A stretch of 64,000 nt of DNA from Lentimonas sp. CC4 (GCF_902728235.1 NZ_CACVBO010000001.1:1302001-1366000); one strand, 5' to 3'. Numbered from the stretch's first letter, positions 33,138-43,499 are shown. Made by a program: numbers and translations. The notes: generated by a model not told the origin, from the sequence alone.

Positions 33138-34451
33138 ATGGAAACCTCACAAAACCCACTCGAACCGGATTTGGCCGAAGCCATACAGGCTGGCAACTCG
33201 CAGCATAAATCCAAGAAATTCATTTACCTGTGCATCCTCTGTGTGCTGCTTGGTGCAGGATTTTGGCTTTACCGTAGCATGCAAACCAGCCCCGGTGATG
33301 CGCGCCCACAACTCACCACCCAGCCGATTCAGCGCGGCGATATACGTCTCACGATCACTGCCACTGGTAATCTCGAGCCGACTAATGAAGTGTCGGTTGG
33401 TAGTGAGCTCTCGGGCACCACGCTTGAAGTGTATGTCGACTCCAACGACCGCGTAGTCAAAGGCCAACAACTCGCACGCCTAGATACCAGCACATTGGAA
33501 AATCAACTCAAAGCGAGTCGCGCGGCTCTAGAATCCACTAAAGCCAAAGTGGTCGAAGCGGAGGCCACGCGTAAGGAAGCTGCAGCGACACTGGCTCGCC
33601 AAAAGGAGCTCCACCGCGTCAGTGAAGGGCGAATTCCTTCGAACGCCGAACTCGCAACATCCGAGGCCGCTGCCGAACGTGCAAAGTCCGCCGTGTTGAG
33701 CGCGCAAGCTGCCGTCGTTGAAGCCGAAGCGCAAATTGAGATCAATGAAAGCGACTTAGCGAAAGGGATTATTCGCTCGCCGACGGATGGTGTTGTGTTG
33801 AGCCGTAGCATCGAGCCCGGGCAAACTGTGGCGTCTAGTTTTACGACTCCTGAACTCTTTGTTATCGCAGAGGACCTTACGAGTATGAAGCTCGAAGTCG
33901 CCGTGGCAGAAGCCGACATTGGCGGTGTTGCTGCTCAACAATCTGCAAGCTTCAGTGTCGATGCTTGGCCAGATCGGAGCTATCAAGCCACCGTGCTGAA
34001 AGTATCCTATGGCTCTGAGGTCACGGACAACGTCGTCACTTACGAGACCGAACTCTCTGTCACGAACAAAGACTTAAGCCTGCGCCCAGGTATGACCGCG
34101 ACGGCTGATATTGCGGTCGCGCACCATGAGGATGTGCTACTGGTGCCAGTCGCAGCCTTGCGCTTCAATCCCACGCGACCTGATGCTCCCGCTGCCAGCA
34201 GCAGCGAAAAGAAATCATTTCTCGACAGTCTGCTGCCAGGGCCACCGCGTCGCTCAGGCGCCAAGAAGGGCGGCCCAAGTTTAGACGCCGATCAATCACC
34301 TGTATCCGCCATTTGGATACTAAAAGATGGTCGTCCGGAACGTGTTGAAGTTAAACTCGGCATCAGCGATGGACGTTACACCGAGGTCAGCGCTGATGGA
34401 CTTGACGAAGGCACCGAAGTCATCCTCAGCGAAAGCACACAAAAATCATGA
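33138..34451 (+). CDS. macA: MacA-like periplasmic adaptor of an ABC efflux system
   Basis: The 437-residue HlyD/MFP adaptor has one N-terminal membrane helix (about 30-48). A biotinyl-lipoyl-like strand follows (VSVGSELSGTTLEVYVDSNDRV, about 82-103), then a long helical hairpin (about 115-205) and the second half of the lipoyl fold (GIIRSPTDGVVLSRSIEPG). The C-terminal barrel follows with an inserted basic Pro-rich loop (about 355-380). It couples the MacB ATPase/permease to the outer-membrane lipoprotein. Its stop overlaps the ATPase start by 4 bp, showing translational coupling. Confidence 0.88.
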   Translation: METSQNPLEPDLAEAIQAGNSQHKSKKFIYLCILCVLLGAGFWLYRSMQTSPGDARPQLTTQPIQRGDIRLTITATGNLEPTNEVSVGSELSGTTLEVYVDSNDRVVKGQQLARLDTSTLENQLKASRAALESTKAKVVEAEATRKEAAATLARQKELHRVSEGRIPSNAELATSEAAAERAKSAVLSAQAAVVEAEAQIEINESDLAKGIIRSPTDGVVLSRSIEPGQTVASSFTTPELFVIAEDLTSMKLEVAVAEADIGGVAAQQSASFSVDAWPDRSYQATVLKVSYGSEVTDNVVTYETELSVTNKDLSLRPGMTATADIAVAHHEDVLLVPVAALRFNPTRPDAPAASSSEKKSFLDSLLPGPPRRSGAKKGGPSLDADQSPVSAIWILKDGRPERVEVKLGISDGRYTEVSADGLDEGTEVILSESTQKS

Positions 34452-35170
34452 ACGCAGCGCTACAACCACTCATCGAATTAAAACAACTGACCAAAACCTA
34501 CGGTCAGGGCAGCGCGGCTTTTGAAGCGCTGCGTGGCATCGATCTGAAAATCGGGAAAAGTGAATTTGTTTCTATCATGGGGCCCAGCGGTTCTGGTAAA
34601 TCGACTTTGATGAATTTACTCGGCTGCTTGGACCAACCCACTACTGGCAGTTATTGCTATGAAGGGATTCCAGTTGAAACACTCGATTCGGTGCAACGCT
34701 CATTGCTGCGCCGCTATGCCCTAGGATTTATTTTCCAAGGCTTCAATTTGCTGGCGCGCACCAGTGCCATCGAGAATGTCGAGTTGCCCTTGCTCTATCG
34801 CGGCATTAAACGCTCTCAACGTCACGCCATGGCACGTGCAGCTTTGGCGCAAGTGGGCTTGCCGGACAAGGAGCGCAACACGCCGGCAGAGCTGTCCGGT
34901 GGACAGCAACAGCGCGTCGCGATCGCACGTGCGATTGTGACGAATCCCAGCACCCTGTTTGCTGACGAACCAACCGGTAACCTCGATTCGCAAACCACTT
35001 CCGAAATCATGGACTTACTGACGCGTCTGAATTCAGAACGCGGCATTACTATTCTGATGGTCACTCACGAACCCGATGTCGCTGCCTATGCCAAGCGCAC
35101 GGTGAGCGTGATTGATGGACTGATCAGCACCGACCATACACACACTTCCACTTCCACTTCCAGCCACTAA
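34448..35170 (+). CDS. MacB-type ABC transporter ATP-binding protein
   Basis: The 240-residue ATPase is of the LolD/MacB group. Walker A is GPSGSGKST (about 44-52), the Q-loop lies in FIFQGFNLL, the ABC signature is LSGGQQQR (about 149-156) and Walker B is LFADEPT. The H-loop follows in VTHEPDVA. It is followed 5 bp later by the permease, so ATPase and permease are separate chains rather than fused as in E. coli MacB. The Ser/Thr/His-rich tail (TDHTHTSTSTSSH) is odd and of no known role. Confidence 0.92.
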   Translation: MNAALQPLIELKQLTKTYGQGSAAFEALRGIDLKIGKSEFVSIMGPSGSGKSTLMNLLGCLDQPTTGSYCYEGIPVETLDSVQRSLLRRYALGFIFQGFNLLARTSAIENVELPLLYRGIKRSQRHAMARAALAQVGLPDKERNTPAELSGGQQQRVAIARAIVTNPSTLFADEPTGNLDSQTTSEIMDLLTRLNSERGITILMVTHEPDVAAYAKRTVSVIDGLISTDHTHTSTSTSSH

Positions 35171-35175
35171 TTCTT

Positions 35176-36399
35176 ATGTTTGCAATGCTCGGCAACGCTT
35201 TCCTTATCGCGATCAGAGAAATCCGGCGCAACCTGACGCGCGCTTTTCTCACGGTGCTCGGTATCATTATCGGTGTGGCGGCGGTCATCACTATGGTTAC
35301 GCTCGGTGACGGCACCACTCAAGCAGTCAAAAACCAGATTTCCGACCTGGGTAGTAATCTCGTAATGGTGCGCCCAGGCTCTGGCTTTGGCCCTCGGTCA
35401 CGTTCGGCAGGTGTGCCGAATTTCTCTGAAGCCGATGTCGTTGCGATCGACGAACAGATTGCAGGTATCGCCGCGATTGCGCCCGTGCGTAATACGTCGC
35501 TCAGCACCATTTATCGCCAAGAAGCGCGTAGCACTCAAATCACCGGCACCCATGCCTCGTATTTTGAGATTAATAGCTGGACGCTCGCGGAAGGCCGTTT
35601 TTTTGACGATTCCGAAGTGCTGCACGCTGATGCGGTTGCGGTGATTGGTAACACTGTGAAAACTGAGCTCTTTGGCTCGGAAGATCCGATTGGACAGAAG
35701 ATTCGGGTCGGGCGTGCGTCGCTACTCGTTATTGGCCTACTTAAATCCAAGGGGCAAGCGGGTATGGGTGACCAGGACGACACCATTGTCGTGCCCTTGA
35801 CAACGATGCAACGCCGCCTCGGTGGGCGCGCATCTGGGCGCGACGTCAGCCAAATCAGTATCTCAGCCGATGAGGATTTTGACAGCGACCTTCTCATTAG
35901 CGACATCTCCTCGCTCTTGCGCCAACGTCGCAATATTCAGGGTAATCAGGACGACAATTTTAATGTGTTTGATACGCGCCAAATTGCGGAGACGCTGAGT
36001 TCTTCCACGCAATTGATGACGACCTTGCTCACCGCCGTGGCTGGAGTGTCACTCTTAGTCGGCGGTATCGGTATCATGAATATCATGTTGGTTTCTGTGA
36101 CCGAGCGCACGCGGGAGATTGGTATCCGGCTAGCGATCGGTGCCACTGCCCGCGAAGTGCTTTGGCAATTTCTGGTGGAAGCACTGACCTTGTCCTGTGT
36201 CGGTGGATTGATCGGGATTGGGCTCGCCTTCGCGTTTTGCAGTTTGCTTGCGCCGATGATTCAAGTGCCTTTTGCTTTTAACCTTCAGATCAATTGCATC
36301 GCATTCGTCTTTTCCGCTGTCGTCGGCATTGTCTTTGGGTTTGCGCCCGCACGCCGTGCAGCAAAGCTTGATCCCATCGACGCATTGCGTCATGAGTAG
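35176..36399 (+). CDS. MacB-type ABC transporter permease
   Basis: The 407-residue permease has the MacB_PCD layout: a first membrane helix (about 20-42, after RRNLTRAFLTVLGI), a large periplasmic domain (about 50-275) and three C-terminal helices in the FtsX domain (about 285-395). The coupling segment is VTERTREIGIRLAIGATAREV. It works with the ATPase and adaptor just upstream as a tripartite exporter of peptides, macrolides or lipids. The substrate is not readable from sequence. Confidence 0.92.
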   Translation: MFAMLGNAFLIAIREIRRNLTRAFLTVLGIIIGVAAVITMVTLGDGTTQAVKNQISDLGSNLVMVRPGSGFGPRSRSAGVPNFSEADVVAIDEQIAGIAAIAPVRNTSLSTIYRQEARSTQITGTHASYFEINSWTLAEGRFFDDSEVLHADAVAVIGNTVKTELFGSEDPIGQKIRVGRASLLVIGLLKSKGQAGMGDQDDTIVVPLTTMQRRLGGRASGRDVSQISISADEDFDSDLLISDISSLLRQRRNIQGNQDDNFNVFDTRQIAETLSSSTQLMTTLLTAVAGVSLLVGGIGIMNIMLVSVTERTREIGIRLAIGATAREVLWQFLVEALTLSCVGGLIGIGLAFAFCSLLAPMIQVPFAFNLQINCIAFVFSAVVGIVFGFAPARRAAKLDPIDALRHE

Positions 36400-36409
36400 G
36401 TAATTCCCC

Positions 36410-37060
36410 ATGCGCGTCCTAATTATAGAAGATGACCCCGGCCTTCGCCGCAGCCTGAGTGCCACCCTCAAGGAGGAAGGCTTCGCGGTCGATCAAGCCG
36501 CTGACGGAGAAGAGGGGCTGTATAAAGCCAGCGAAGGGCTTTACGATGCCTTGCTGCTCGATGTGATGATGCCGAAGTTGGATGGCTGGCAAGTGCTGGA
36601 GCGACTACGCCCGCAGCACAGTGTGCCCGTGTTGATGTTGACCGCACGCGACAGTATTCCAGATCGTATCAAGGGCCTCAATACAGGTGCGGATGATTAT
36701 TTAACCAAGCCCTTTGACAGTGATGAACTCGTCGCACGACTGCGCGCGCTGATTCGCCGAACTGCGGGTAAGGCTCAATCAAAAATTGAGATCAAGGGAC
36801 TCGTGCTCGACACCGCGCGTCGCAGTCTGAGTCGTGACGACTGCGAGATCGAACTCACTGCTCGCGAGTATTCACTCTTTGAATATTTAGCACTGCATCG
36901 CGGAGAGGTGGTGAGCCGTAGCTTGCTCTATGAGCGTCTCTTTGATGAGAACGACAATAGCCTTTCCAATCTGCTGGACGTTCACGTTTCCAACCTACGC
37001 AAAAAACTCGGCTCCGATAGCATTACCACGCGTCGCGGCCATGGCTACTGTATCGAATGA
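36410..37060 (+). CDS. OmpR/PhoB-family response regulator
   Basis: The 216-residue regulator has a receiver domain (1-115) with acidic pocket EDD (7-9), phospho-acceptor Asp51 in LLLDVMMPKLDGW and the Lys in YLTKPFD. A winged-helix DNA-binding domain follows (about 125-216, with ELTAREYSLFEYLA, LLDVHVSNLRKKL and RRGHGYCIE). It lies 10 bp after the permease gene and overlaps the kinase gene by 4 bp. It therefore probably controls the efflux operon of which it is part. Confidence 0.93.
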   Translation: MRVLIIEDDPGLRRSLSATLKEEGFAVDQAADGEEGLYKASEGLYDALLLDVMMPKLDGWQVLERLRPQHSVPVLMLTARDSIPDRIKGLNTGADDYLTKPFDSDELVARLRALIRRTAGKAQSKIEIKGLVLDTARRSLSRDDCEIELTAREYSLFEYLALHRGEVVSRSLLYERLFDENDNSLSNLLDVHVSNLRKKLGSDSITTRRGHGYCIE

Positions 37061-38493
37061 AACGTCCACTACAATCTATTCGCTGGCGAATTCAGGCCTG
37101 GCACGGGCTTATTTTGTTCATCGCCATCGCTGCATTTTGTGTGACCGCGTATCAGCTAGTGTGGCAGAATCAAGTGCGGCGCATTGATCGTGAACTGGAT
37201 GAGATGGACCGTGACCTAGTGAGGAGTCTCTTTGAACAGGACGAGTCCACGGGCGAGGAAAGCAACTCATCGCAAAGCAAACTACCACGACACGAGTTGC
37301 TGTTATTTCAGTTGCAGCAAGGGACGTTTCAATTGCCTGAGCTAGTGACTGCTGAATTTAACCAAGAGGAACCCGGGTATTTTTACTATGCCTTCGCGGA
37401 CAAAGATGAACTCATTTTGCTACAATCCGACAACGCACCACAGCCGCTGAACTTTTTGCCCTTACCGACTGAGGATGTGACTGCCGAGTTTCGCACGATC
37501 GGGAGTTTTCGCGAAAATTTGCATAGTTCTTCGTTTGGTCTGCGCAGTCTTGTTGGGCGCGATATGACGCCTGAATTGGAAGAGATGCAGCGCTTCGCAT
37601 GGTCGCTGGGTGGCAGTGGGCTTGCTGTTTGGTTGCTCGGTCTGCTGGGGGGATGGTGGCTTGCGGGTAAGGCGATTCAACCGATTCAATCCATTAGTCA
37701 GACTGCGACACGGATCGCCGAAGGTAATTTAAACGAACGCATTAGCACCGCCGGTAGTGATAGCGAATTGGATCAACTCAGTCATGTGCTTAATCATACC
37801 TTTGATCGATTGAACGCCGCCTTCGAGCAACAACGTCAATTCACTGCTGACGCATCGCATGAGTTGCGAACGCCACTCACTATCTTGTTGTCGGAAAGTC
37901 AGCGCATGCGTAAGCGCGGTATGTCCCGCAGTGAAGCGGACTATCAAGAAGCCTTCGACCTCTGCCACGATGCAAGCACCCGTATGCGCGATCTAGTGGA
38001 AAGCCTACTCTTGCTGGCGCGTCAGGATAACAACAGTCCCAGTCAAGTGTTTAGCGAGTGCGATCTTCCCGTCCTGATCCGTGACTGCTGCGCGCAGTAT
38101 CAAACCTTGGCGGAGTCAAAACAGATGCACTTCGCATTCGAACTCGAAACCTGCCAACTTCAGACAGACCCGCAATTATTGAAGATCGTGCTCAATAACT
38201 TGATTGGAAATGCCATCGAGCATCATCAAGGGCAGGGGACGGTTACGGTGAAATGCCATTCGGTCGATGAGAAGATCGAGCTGAGCGTCACTGACGATGG
38301 GCCTGGCATTGCGGAGGTCGATTTACCACGGATCTTTGATCGCTTTTACCGCGTGGATAAAGTCCGTGGTTCGCAAGACGGACATTCCGGCTTGGGACTC
38401 GCATTGGTGAAGGCGATTGTGCAAACGCTGAAGGGGCAGATTCAGGTTCAAAGCCAGCTAGGCCGTGGGAGCACGTTTACGGTTACGCTTTGA
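37057..38493 (+). CDS. EnvZ-like sensor histidine kinase
   Basis: The 478-residue kinase has two membrane helices (about 15-34 and 183-202) enclosing a periplasmic sensor domain of about 150 residues. A HAMP linker (about 205-257) follows, then HisKA with the phosphorylated His268 in ADASHELRTPL. The HATPase domain shows the N-box (LNNLIGNAIEHH), DDGPGI and GLGLALVKAI. The sensor domain has an acidic, Ser-rich segment (QDESTGEESNSSQS) and no family I recognise. Its gene is the last of the efflux operon and converges with the DASS gene, with one base between the stops. Confidence 0.93.
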   Translation: MKRPLQSIRWRIQAWHGLILFIAIAAFCVTAYQLVWQNQVRRIDRELDEMDRDLVRSLFEQDESTGEESNSSQSKLPRHELLLFQLQQGTFQLPELVTAEFNQEEPGYFYYAFADKDELILLQSDNAPQPLNFLPLPTEDVTAEFRTIGSFRENLHSSSFGLRSLVGRDMTPELEEMQRFAWSLGGSGLAVWLLGLLGGWWLAGKAIQPIQSISQTATRIAEGNLNERISTAGSDSELDQLSHVLNHTFDRLNAAFEQQRQFTADASHELRTPLTILLSESQRMRKRGMSRSEADYQEAFDLCHDASTRMRDLVESLLLLARQDNNSPSQVFSECDLPVLIRDCCAQYQTLAESKQMHFAFELETCQLQTDPQLLKIVLNNLIGNAIEHHQGQGTVTVKCHSVDEKIELSVTDDGPGIAEVDLPRIFDRFYRVDKVRGSQDGHSGLGLALVKAIVQTLKGQIQVQSQLGRGSTFTVTL

Positions 38494-38494
38494 C

Positions 38495-39907
38495 TTAGAA
38501 TAGAACTTTACTGAGTAGCGTTAGCAGCACTGCGAAGGTTAGGTTGAGGGCGAGCCCGATGCGCACCATGTCGCGCTGTTGGATATGTCCTGAGCCGAAG
38601 ACGATGGCGTTCGGCGGTGTGGCGACTGGGAGCATGAATGCACATGAGGCGGCTAGGGTTAAAGGTAGAATGATTTCGGTGGTCGGTATGCCCATGTCAA
38701 TGGCGACGGCTGCGAAGATCGGCACGAGTAAGGCGGTGCTGGCTGTGTTGCTGGATAGCTCGGTCAGGAAAATGACGAAGGTGACGATGATGCCTATAAA
38801 GAGTAGCGTGGGCCAACCCGCCGTGAGCGCTTGGATTTGATAGGCGAGAAACCCGCTAGCTCCAGTGGTGCCGAGCACTTTGCTCAGTGTGATGCCGCCG
38901 CCAAAGAGTAAGAGCACGCCCCAGTTTGTGGTGCGCTCGACATCGCGCCATCGAACGAGTCGGCAAGAGGCGAGGAGCAGGAGTGCGCAGATTGCGACGA
39001 GTGTATCAAATGACTTTGCGATGCCGAAGTAAGCGGCGAGCGGTGCACTGAATAACCATGCGCAGATCGCGAGTGCAAAGATGGCTAAGGTCAGGGTGCG
39101 GGCGCTGTTGAATTGAAATGCCTGCGCTTCGACTTTGAACGGTGGCACGACTCCAGGTTTTGCAAAGAGGCGTAGTAAGATAAAGAGTGTGGGCAGGAGG
39201 ACGGCGACGGCTGGTATTCCAATCGCAAGCCACTCGGCAAAGCTGATCTCGAGGTTGGCCGCGGCGATGGCATTAGGCGGCGTGCCGATTAAGGTGCCGA
39301 TGCCGCCGATACTTGCGGAATACGCAATGCCGAGCAGTAGGTAGGTGGAGCATCGCGCCATGACGGGTGCTCCGCAGGTGGATTTGATGTGCGCCAGTAT
39401 TCCGAGCGCAACGGGTAGAAGCAGCGCAACGGTTGCCGTGTTGGAGATCCACATGGAGAGCAGCGCGGAAGTCATGAAGAGTGCGATCGCTGTAATGTGA
39501 AAACTGCCTCGGCCAATCATTAAAATACGTATGGCGAGCCATTGATCCAGTTTCTGGTAAGAGAGTGCGGCCGCTAATCCGAAGCCTCCGAGGAATAGGA
39601 AAATCAAAGGGTGAGCGAATGCGGAGAAACTTTGGGTAACATCGAGTGTTCCTGTGAGTGTGGCCGTCACTGGAATGAGCATGGCAGTGATGGCGAGCGG
39701 GAGTGCTTCGCTAAGCCACAGTGTGGCGGCCAGTGCCAGGATCGCCAGTCCGGTGCGCACGGCCTCGGCGTTGTAGGCGTCGGATAGTTCGCCGAGGGGG
39801 AGCCATGTGCGAATGCTAAAAAAGAGCAGCCATGCCACGATTATGGTGATGGCTTTTCGCAGTCTGATAGGATCTGCGCTACTGGCGGCTGCTTGGGATG
39901 TGCTCAT
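38495..39907 (-). CDS. DASS (SLC13-type) sodium-coupled anion transporter
   Basis: The 470-residue polytopic protein has about 12 membrane helices. It carries the two SNT hairpin-tip motifs of the divalent anion:sodium symporters: [15 protein letters not shown] (about 157-171) and [14 protein letters not shown] (about 384-397). It also has the paired GTPPNA and ATPPNA loops. The family imports dicarboxylates, sulphate or phosphate. The substrate cannot be read from sequence. Its 3' end is duplicated as a fragment 7 kb away at 31265-31500, on the other side of the efflux operon. Confidence 0.88.
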   Translation of the reverse strand: MSTSQAAASSADPIRLRKAITIIVAWLLFFSIRTWLPLGELSDAYNAEAVRTGLAILALAATLWLSEALPLAITAMLIPVTATLTGTLDVTQSFSAFAHPLIFLFLGGFGLAAALSYQKLDQWLAIRILMIGRGSFHITAIALFMTSALLSMWISNTATVALLLPVALGILAHIKSTCGAPVMARCSTYLLLGIAYSASIGGIGTLIGTPPNAIAAANLEISFAEWLAIGIPAVAVLLPTLFILLRLFAKPGVVPPFKVEAQAFQFNSARTLTLAIFALAICAWLFSAPLAAYFGIAKSFDTLVAICALLLLASCRLVRWRDVERTTNWGVLLLFGGGITLSKVLGTTGASGFLAYQIQALTAGWPTLLFIGIIVTFVIFLTELSSNTASTALLVPIFAAVAIDMGIPTTEIILPLTLAASCAFMLPVATPPNAIVFGSGHIQQRDMVRIGLALNLTFAVLLTLLSKVLF

Positions 39908-40033
39908 TTCATCTCCCGTTGTTTGGTTCGGTTAATCTATTCCGAAACCAATAGGCTGACAAGTCTGGTTGGATGGTTCTGTGGCTTGAGGCCTTTCTCT
40001 AAAATCCGGATTGCAAGTTTCGGAGGATTCGCC

Positions 40034-40366
40034 ATGACCTTTCGCATGTCTGAAAATTTCGAAAACGTCTCTATCATTAAAAAGGCCAATGTTTATTTCG
40101 GCGGCCAAGTTACTAGCCGCACGGTAGTGTTTGCGGATGGCTCCAAGAAGACCCTCGGCTTTATGCAGCAGGGTGATTACGAGTTCGGCACCGAAGCGGC
40201 GGAGTTGATGGAAATGCTCGGTGGTGAAATGGATGTGAAGCTCGACGGTTCGGATGAGTGGAACACTTACGGCGAGGGCACTTCCTTTAATGTGCCTGGC
40301 AACTCCAAGTTTTCGCTGAAGGTGAAAGAAGGCGGCGCAGATTATTGCTGCACGTATCTTAGTTAA
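40034..40366 (+). CDS. ppnP: Pyrimidine/purine nucleoside phosphorylase PpnP
   Basis: PpnP (formerly DUF1255/YaiE) is a small cupin enzyme that phosphorolyses several nucleosides to base and ribose 1-phosphate. The 110-residue protein has the family pattern: [23 protein letters not shown], then [15 protein letters not shown], the W of [22 protein letters not shown] and the terminal DYCCTYL. ATG 40034 was chosen because GGAGG lies 7 bp upstream; an ATG four codons later is also possible. Confidence 0.92.
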   Translation: MTFRMSENFENVSIIKKANVYFGGQVTSRTVVFADGSKKTLGFMQQGDYEFGTEAAELMEMLGGEMDVKLDGSDEWNTYGEGTSFNVPGNSKFSLKVKEGGADYCCTYLS

Positions 40367-40370
40367 AGAA

Positions 40371-40405
40371 CGTCGAACATTGAACGTCCAACGTTGAACT
40401 TTGAG
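40371..40405. repeat. GTCGAACATTGAACG-type short repeat after ppnP
   Basis: CGTCGAACATTGAACGTCCAACGTTGAAC is a tract of near-repeats of GAACGT. A closely similar tract (GTCGAACGTTGAACGTTGAA) follows cydB at 57634-57662. Both sit a few bases after a stop codon. Confidence 0.6.
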
Positions 40406-40423
40406 TGGTGATTGACTGCCAAC

Positions 40424-40521
40424 GTAGGGGCTTTGCTTCGCGAAGACCGCGCAAAGGCGATACGCACACGAAGTTTCGTGCCGTCTCCTTCGCTCGCGGG
40501 TGCCGCAAGCAGCACCCCTAC
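40424..40521. repeat. Hybrid BIME-like element pairing two REP types
   Basis: The left end is family 1 (GTAGGGGCTTTGCTTCGCGAA). The right end, read inverted, is GTAGGGGTGCTGCTTGCGGC with the hairpin GGGTGC-tgcttgcg-GCACCC, a different stem on the same GTAGGGG foot. It lies between ppnP and tag. Confidence 0.75.
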
Positions 40522-40530
40522 AATTAAATT

Positions 40531-41093
<563 letters not shown>

Positions 41094-41097
<4 letters not shown>

Positions 41098-41666
41098 GGG
41101 ACGCTCGGCTCGACTTGCTTAAGAAAGACGTCGTCAGCGGTCCATAGTTCGTGGTCGGGGCCGGCGGAACGTATGTCCATTTCTTGGCCTGAGAGGGCGT
41201 GGAAGAAATAGGGGGTGCCCCATTGATCGATCAGCTCGTTACCGCGTAGTGCGGGGCTGTCGGGTGCGATGAAGATGATTTTCTTTGGGTTCTTGCCTAG
41301 CAATTGCTCGGTGATCTCAAAGTTTTCGACGCCAACAGGGTTTTCTTTGTAGGCGAATCGGTAGTGGGTGAGTAGCTGCTCGATATGAATGAGCGCTTCG
41401 TGCGGCGGTGTGTCGGCGGTAATGGCACGGCTGGTTGCTAGTGCGGGCTTATAGTGCACGTGACCGTCGGGCAGTCGTGTGAGGCGTGGGTCGGGCTTTG
41501 TGGGTGCGGCAGTGCTGCTGGAGTCGATGTGACTTTGTTGCGGTGCGTCTGCGTTGGCGGGCTCAGTGGATGAGGGAGTCGTCTCTTTGACCGCCGCGAT
41601 GTCGACGATCAGCATGAGCATGGCGAGCGCGATGAGCGTGATGGGGATAATCCAGAGTTTTTTCAT
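41094..41666 (-). CDS. Membrane-anchored protein with a GspG-like C-terminal segment
   Basis: The 190-residue protein has an N-terminal membrane helix (about 5-24), a Pro/Ser/Thr-rich linker (about 28-60) and a compact C-terminal domain. The last part (DQWGTPYFFHALSGQEMDIR, then SAGPDHELWTADDV) strongly resembles the calcium-binding end of type II secretion pseudopilins of the GspG group (DPWG..Y, SxGpDg..gTaDDi). The prepilin peptidase site and long hydrophobic helix of a true pseudopilin are missing. It is probably an anchored relative found in Verrucomicrobiota. It converges on tag. Confidence 0.65.
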
Positions 41667-41915
41667 CTGTGAGTTTGGTGGATTCTGACTGATGCTCGGC
41701 TGTTTTTAGTCCGTAGTGTAGAACGTAGCAGGCTTAATGATGCTTAACCACTCTGATGTGTTCTTAAGAAGACTCGGGCTCTGTATTTTTAATATTCAGT
41801 GCACTGAGTTAAGCGTAAATTAAGCGTGGTTAAGCGGATCCGCGCAGCGGCTCTGGGATAATTTTGAGTCTGATTGATCTATTGCGCAATGGAACGTTTG
41901 CGGGGGTGCTGGAGG

Positions 41916-41933
41916 ACAGACAGAAATGTCTGT
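41916..41933. repeat. Family 4 hairpin (ACAGACAGAAATGTCTGT)
   Basis: A single 18-base palindromic unit lies 10 bp downstream of the DUF1501 gene stop. It is the same hairpin type as at 8020-8080, 61821-61894 and 62097-62170. The rest of the 41667-41942 gap shows no gene. Confidence 0.75.
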
Positions 41934-41942
41934 ATCACATTC

Positions 41943-43499
41943 TTATAAAAAACCGAGGTTTGCGGTTCCACTTATATCAAAGGGGTCTTGGAAGCGATCT
42001 AGGTTGGGGAAGATGGTTTGCATCTCGCTGCTGTTGGCTGGCACGCCAAACCAGTTGGCGAGGACTGCGGCGAATTGATCCACTGAGGTGGTGGGGATCC
42101 AGCGACCGCGTGAACCGCTTGGCACGTCGTCGCTGCCGCCGACGGCGAGTGTGGGATAGGTGCCATAGAAGTTGCCACCGTTGACTGCGCCGCCGAATAC
42201 AAAGGAGTGCGAGCCCCAGGCGTGGTCGGTTCCGGCTGAGTCGACGTTGGTGCCGTTGGGCGTCCAAGTGCGGTTGAAGTCGGAGGCTTGGAAGGTGGTC
42301 ACTTTATCGTAAGCAAAGTCGGTATCTTTGCTGTCGAGCTCTTTCATCGCGGCATTGAATGCACCGATGGCATGATCGAGTTGCTCGAGTAGGTTGGGGA
42401 GATCGTCGTTTATGTCGGCATGGTTATCAAAGCCGCCGAGATCGACGAAGAAGATCTGGCGATTGTTACCAAGGCATTCGCGGCCTGCGATGAGACGAGC
42501 GACGGCTTTGAGCTCTTCGGCGACACCGCCTGTGGCTTCGTAATCGGTCCAGATGGCATCGAAATCGATGCCTAGGTTGGCTTCGATTTGCATGGCTTCA
42601 CTGATGATCGCTTCATTAGCGCGGGCACTGCGCACAACTTCGGTGTAGCCTTCTTCGATGATGTGCGCGTGGCTGTATTGCATGATTTGCTCTAGCGCTT
42701 TAAGACGTTCGCCGGTGGCGTTTGCGTTATACGTTCCGTTGGTGGCATTGATGGCGCTGGAATAGTTGGTGCCAAATCCTGTAAGGCTGATCGAGCCTGA
42801 GGAGGTCACGGTATATTGGTTGAGCGCGCCGCCATTCATAAACTGGTTGGTGCCAGCGGCGGTGATCATCATGGAGGTCTGGCTATTGACGTTCCACGTG
42901 TCGTTATAGAGATCGGCGACGCGTGCGCCCCAACCTGAGGTGTATGGCTTGTCGGCGATGGAGGACATCCATTGCGTGACTTGGTCGGAATGCGAAAAGA
43001 GCTGCTTGGGCAGGCTGCTGGTGCTGTAGCCGTTTTGAGTGGTAGGTTCGGAGAGGGTGCCGACATTGGTGACGAAGCCGGCTTCACTGGCCTCGAACAT
43101 CTCGGCGAGATTGCCGAGCCTAGGGTGGAGTCCGAATTGATCTTGGCCAGGGACTGCGATGGGTAGAGTGGCGTCCTCGCCTGCAGGATTGTAGGTCGGG
43201 TGGACGATGCCGTTGGGAACGGCGACGGCACCACGGTCACTGGCGTAGGCGGCAGCTTGGGGGTTGGTGCCGCGTGGGATGAGGACATTGTTGGTATCGC
43301 AGCCGCCACGCAGGAAAATACAGACGAGTGCTTTATAGTCGGAGCCGACGAGCGCAGAGCCACCGAGTGAGCTGGCTGCGGCGGAGTTGACGAGTGAGAG
43401 CTGGGCGATGGTGTTGACCAAGGGGCCAATCGTCATCGCGCCACAGGTGCCAGCTTTGAGAAATTGGCGGCGGGAGATTTTTTTGAGGAGCTTAGACAT
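41943..43499 (-). CDS. Tat-exported DUF1501 protein
   Basis: The 518-residue protein has a twin-arginine-type signal (SRRQFLKAGTCGAM, about 8-21). The DUF1501 body follows, with ALVCIFLRGGCDTNNVLIPR, FGLHPRLGNLAEMFEASEAGFVTNVG, FFVDLGGFDNHADI, FQASDFNRTWTPNG and DHAWGSHSFVFGG. The family is related to alkaline-phosphatase-like and sulphatase folds, but its activity is unknown. It starts 5 bp after the DUF1800 gene; this pairing is constant in Planctomycetota and Verrucomicrobiota, so the two probably act together outside the cytoplasm. Confidence 0.9.
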   Translation of the reverse strand: MSKLLKKISRRQFLKAGTCGAMTIGPLVNTIAQLSLVNSAAASSLGGSALVGSDYKALVCIFLRGGCDTNNVLIPRGTNPQAAAYASDRGAVAVPNGIVHPTYNPAGEDATLPIAVPGQDQFGLHPRLGNLAEMFEASEAGFVTNVGTLSEPTTQNGYSTSSLPKQLFSHSDQVTQWMSSIADKPYTSGWGARVADLYNDTWNVNSQTSMMITAAGTNQFMNGGALNQYTVTSSGSISLTGFGTNYSSAINATNGTYNANATGERLKALEQIMQYSHAHIIEEGYTEVVRSARANEAIISEAMQIEANLGIDFDAIWTDYEATGGVAEELKAVARLIAGRECLGNNRQIFFVDLGGFDNHADINDDLPNLLEQLDHAIGAFNAAMKELDSKDTDFAYDKVTTFQASDFNRTWTPNGTNVDSAGTDHAWGSHSFVFGGAVNGGNFYGTYPTLAVGGSDDVPSGSRGRWIPTTSVDQFAAVLANWFGVPANSSEMQTIFPNLDRFQDPFDISGTANLGFL

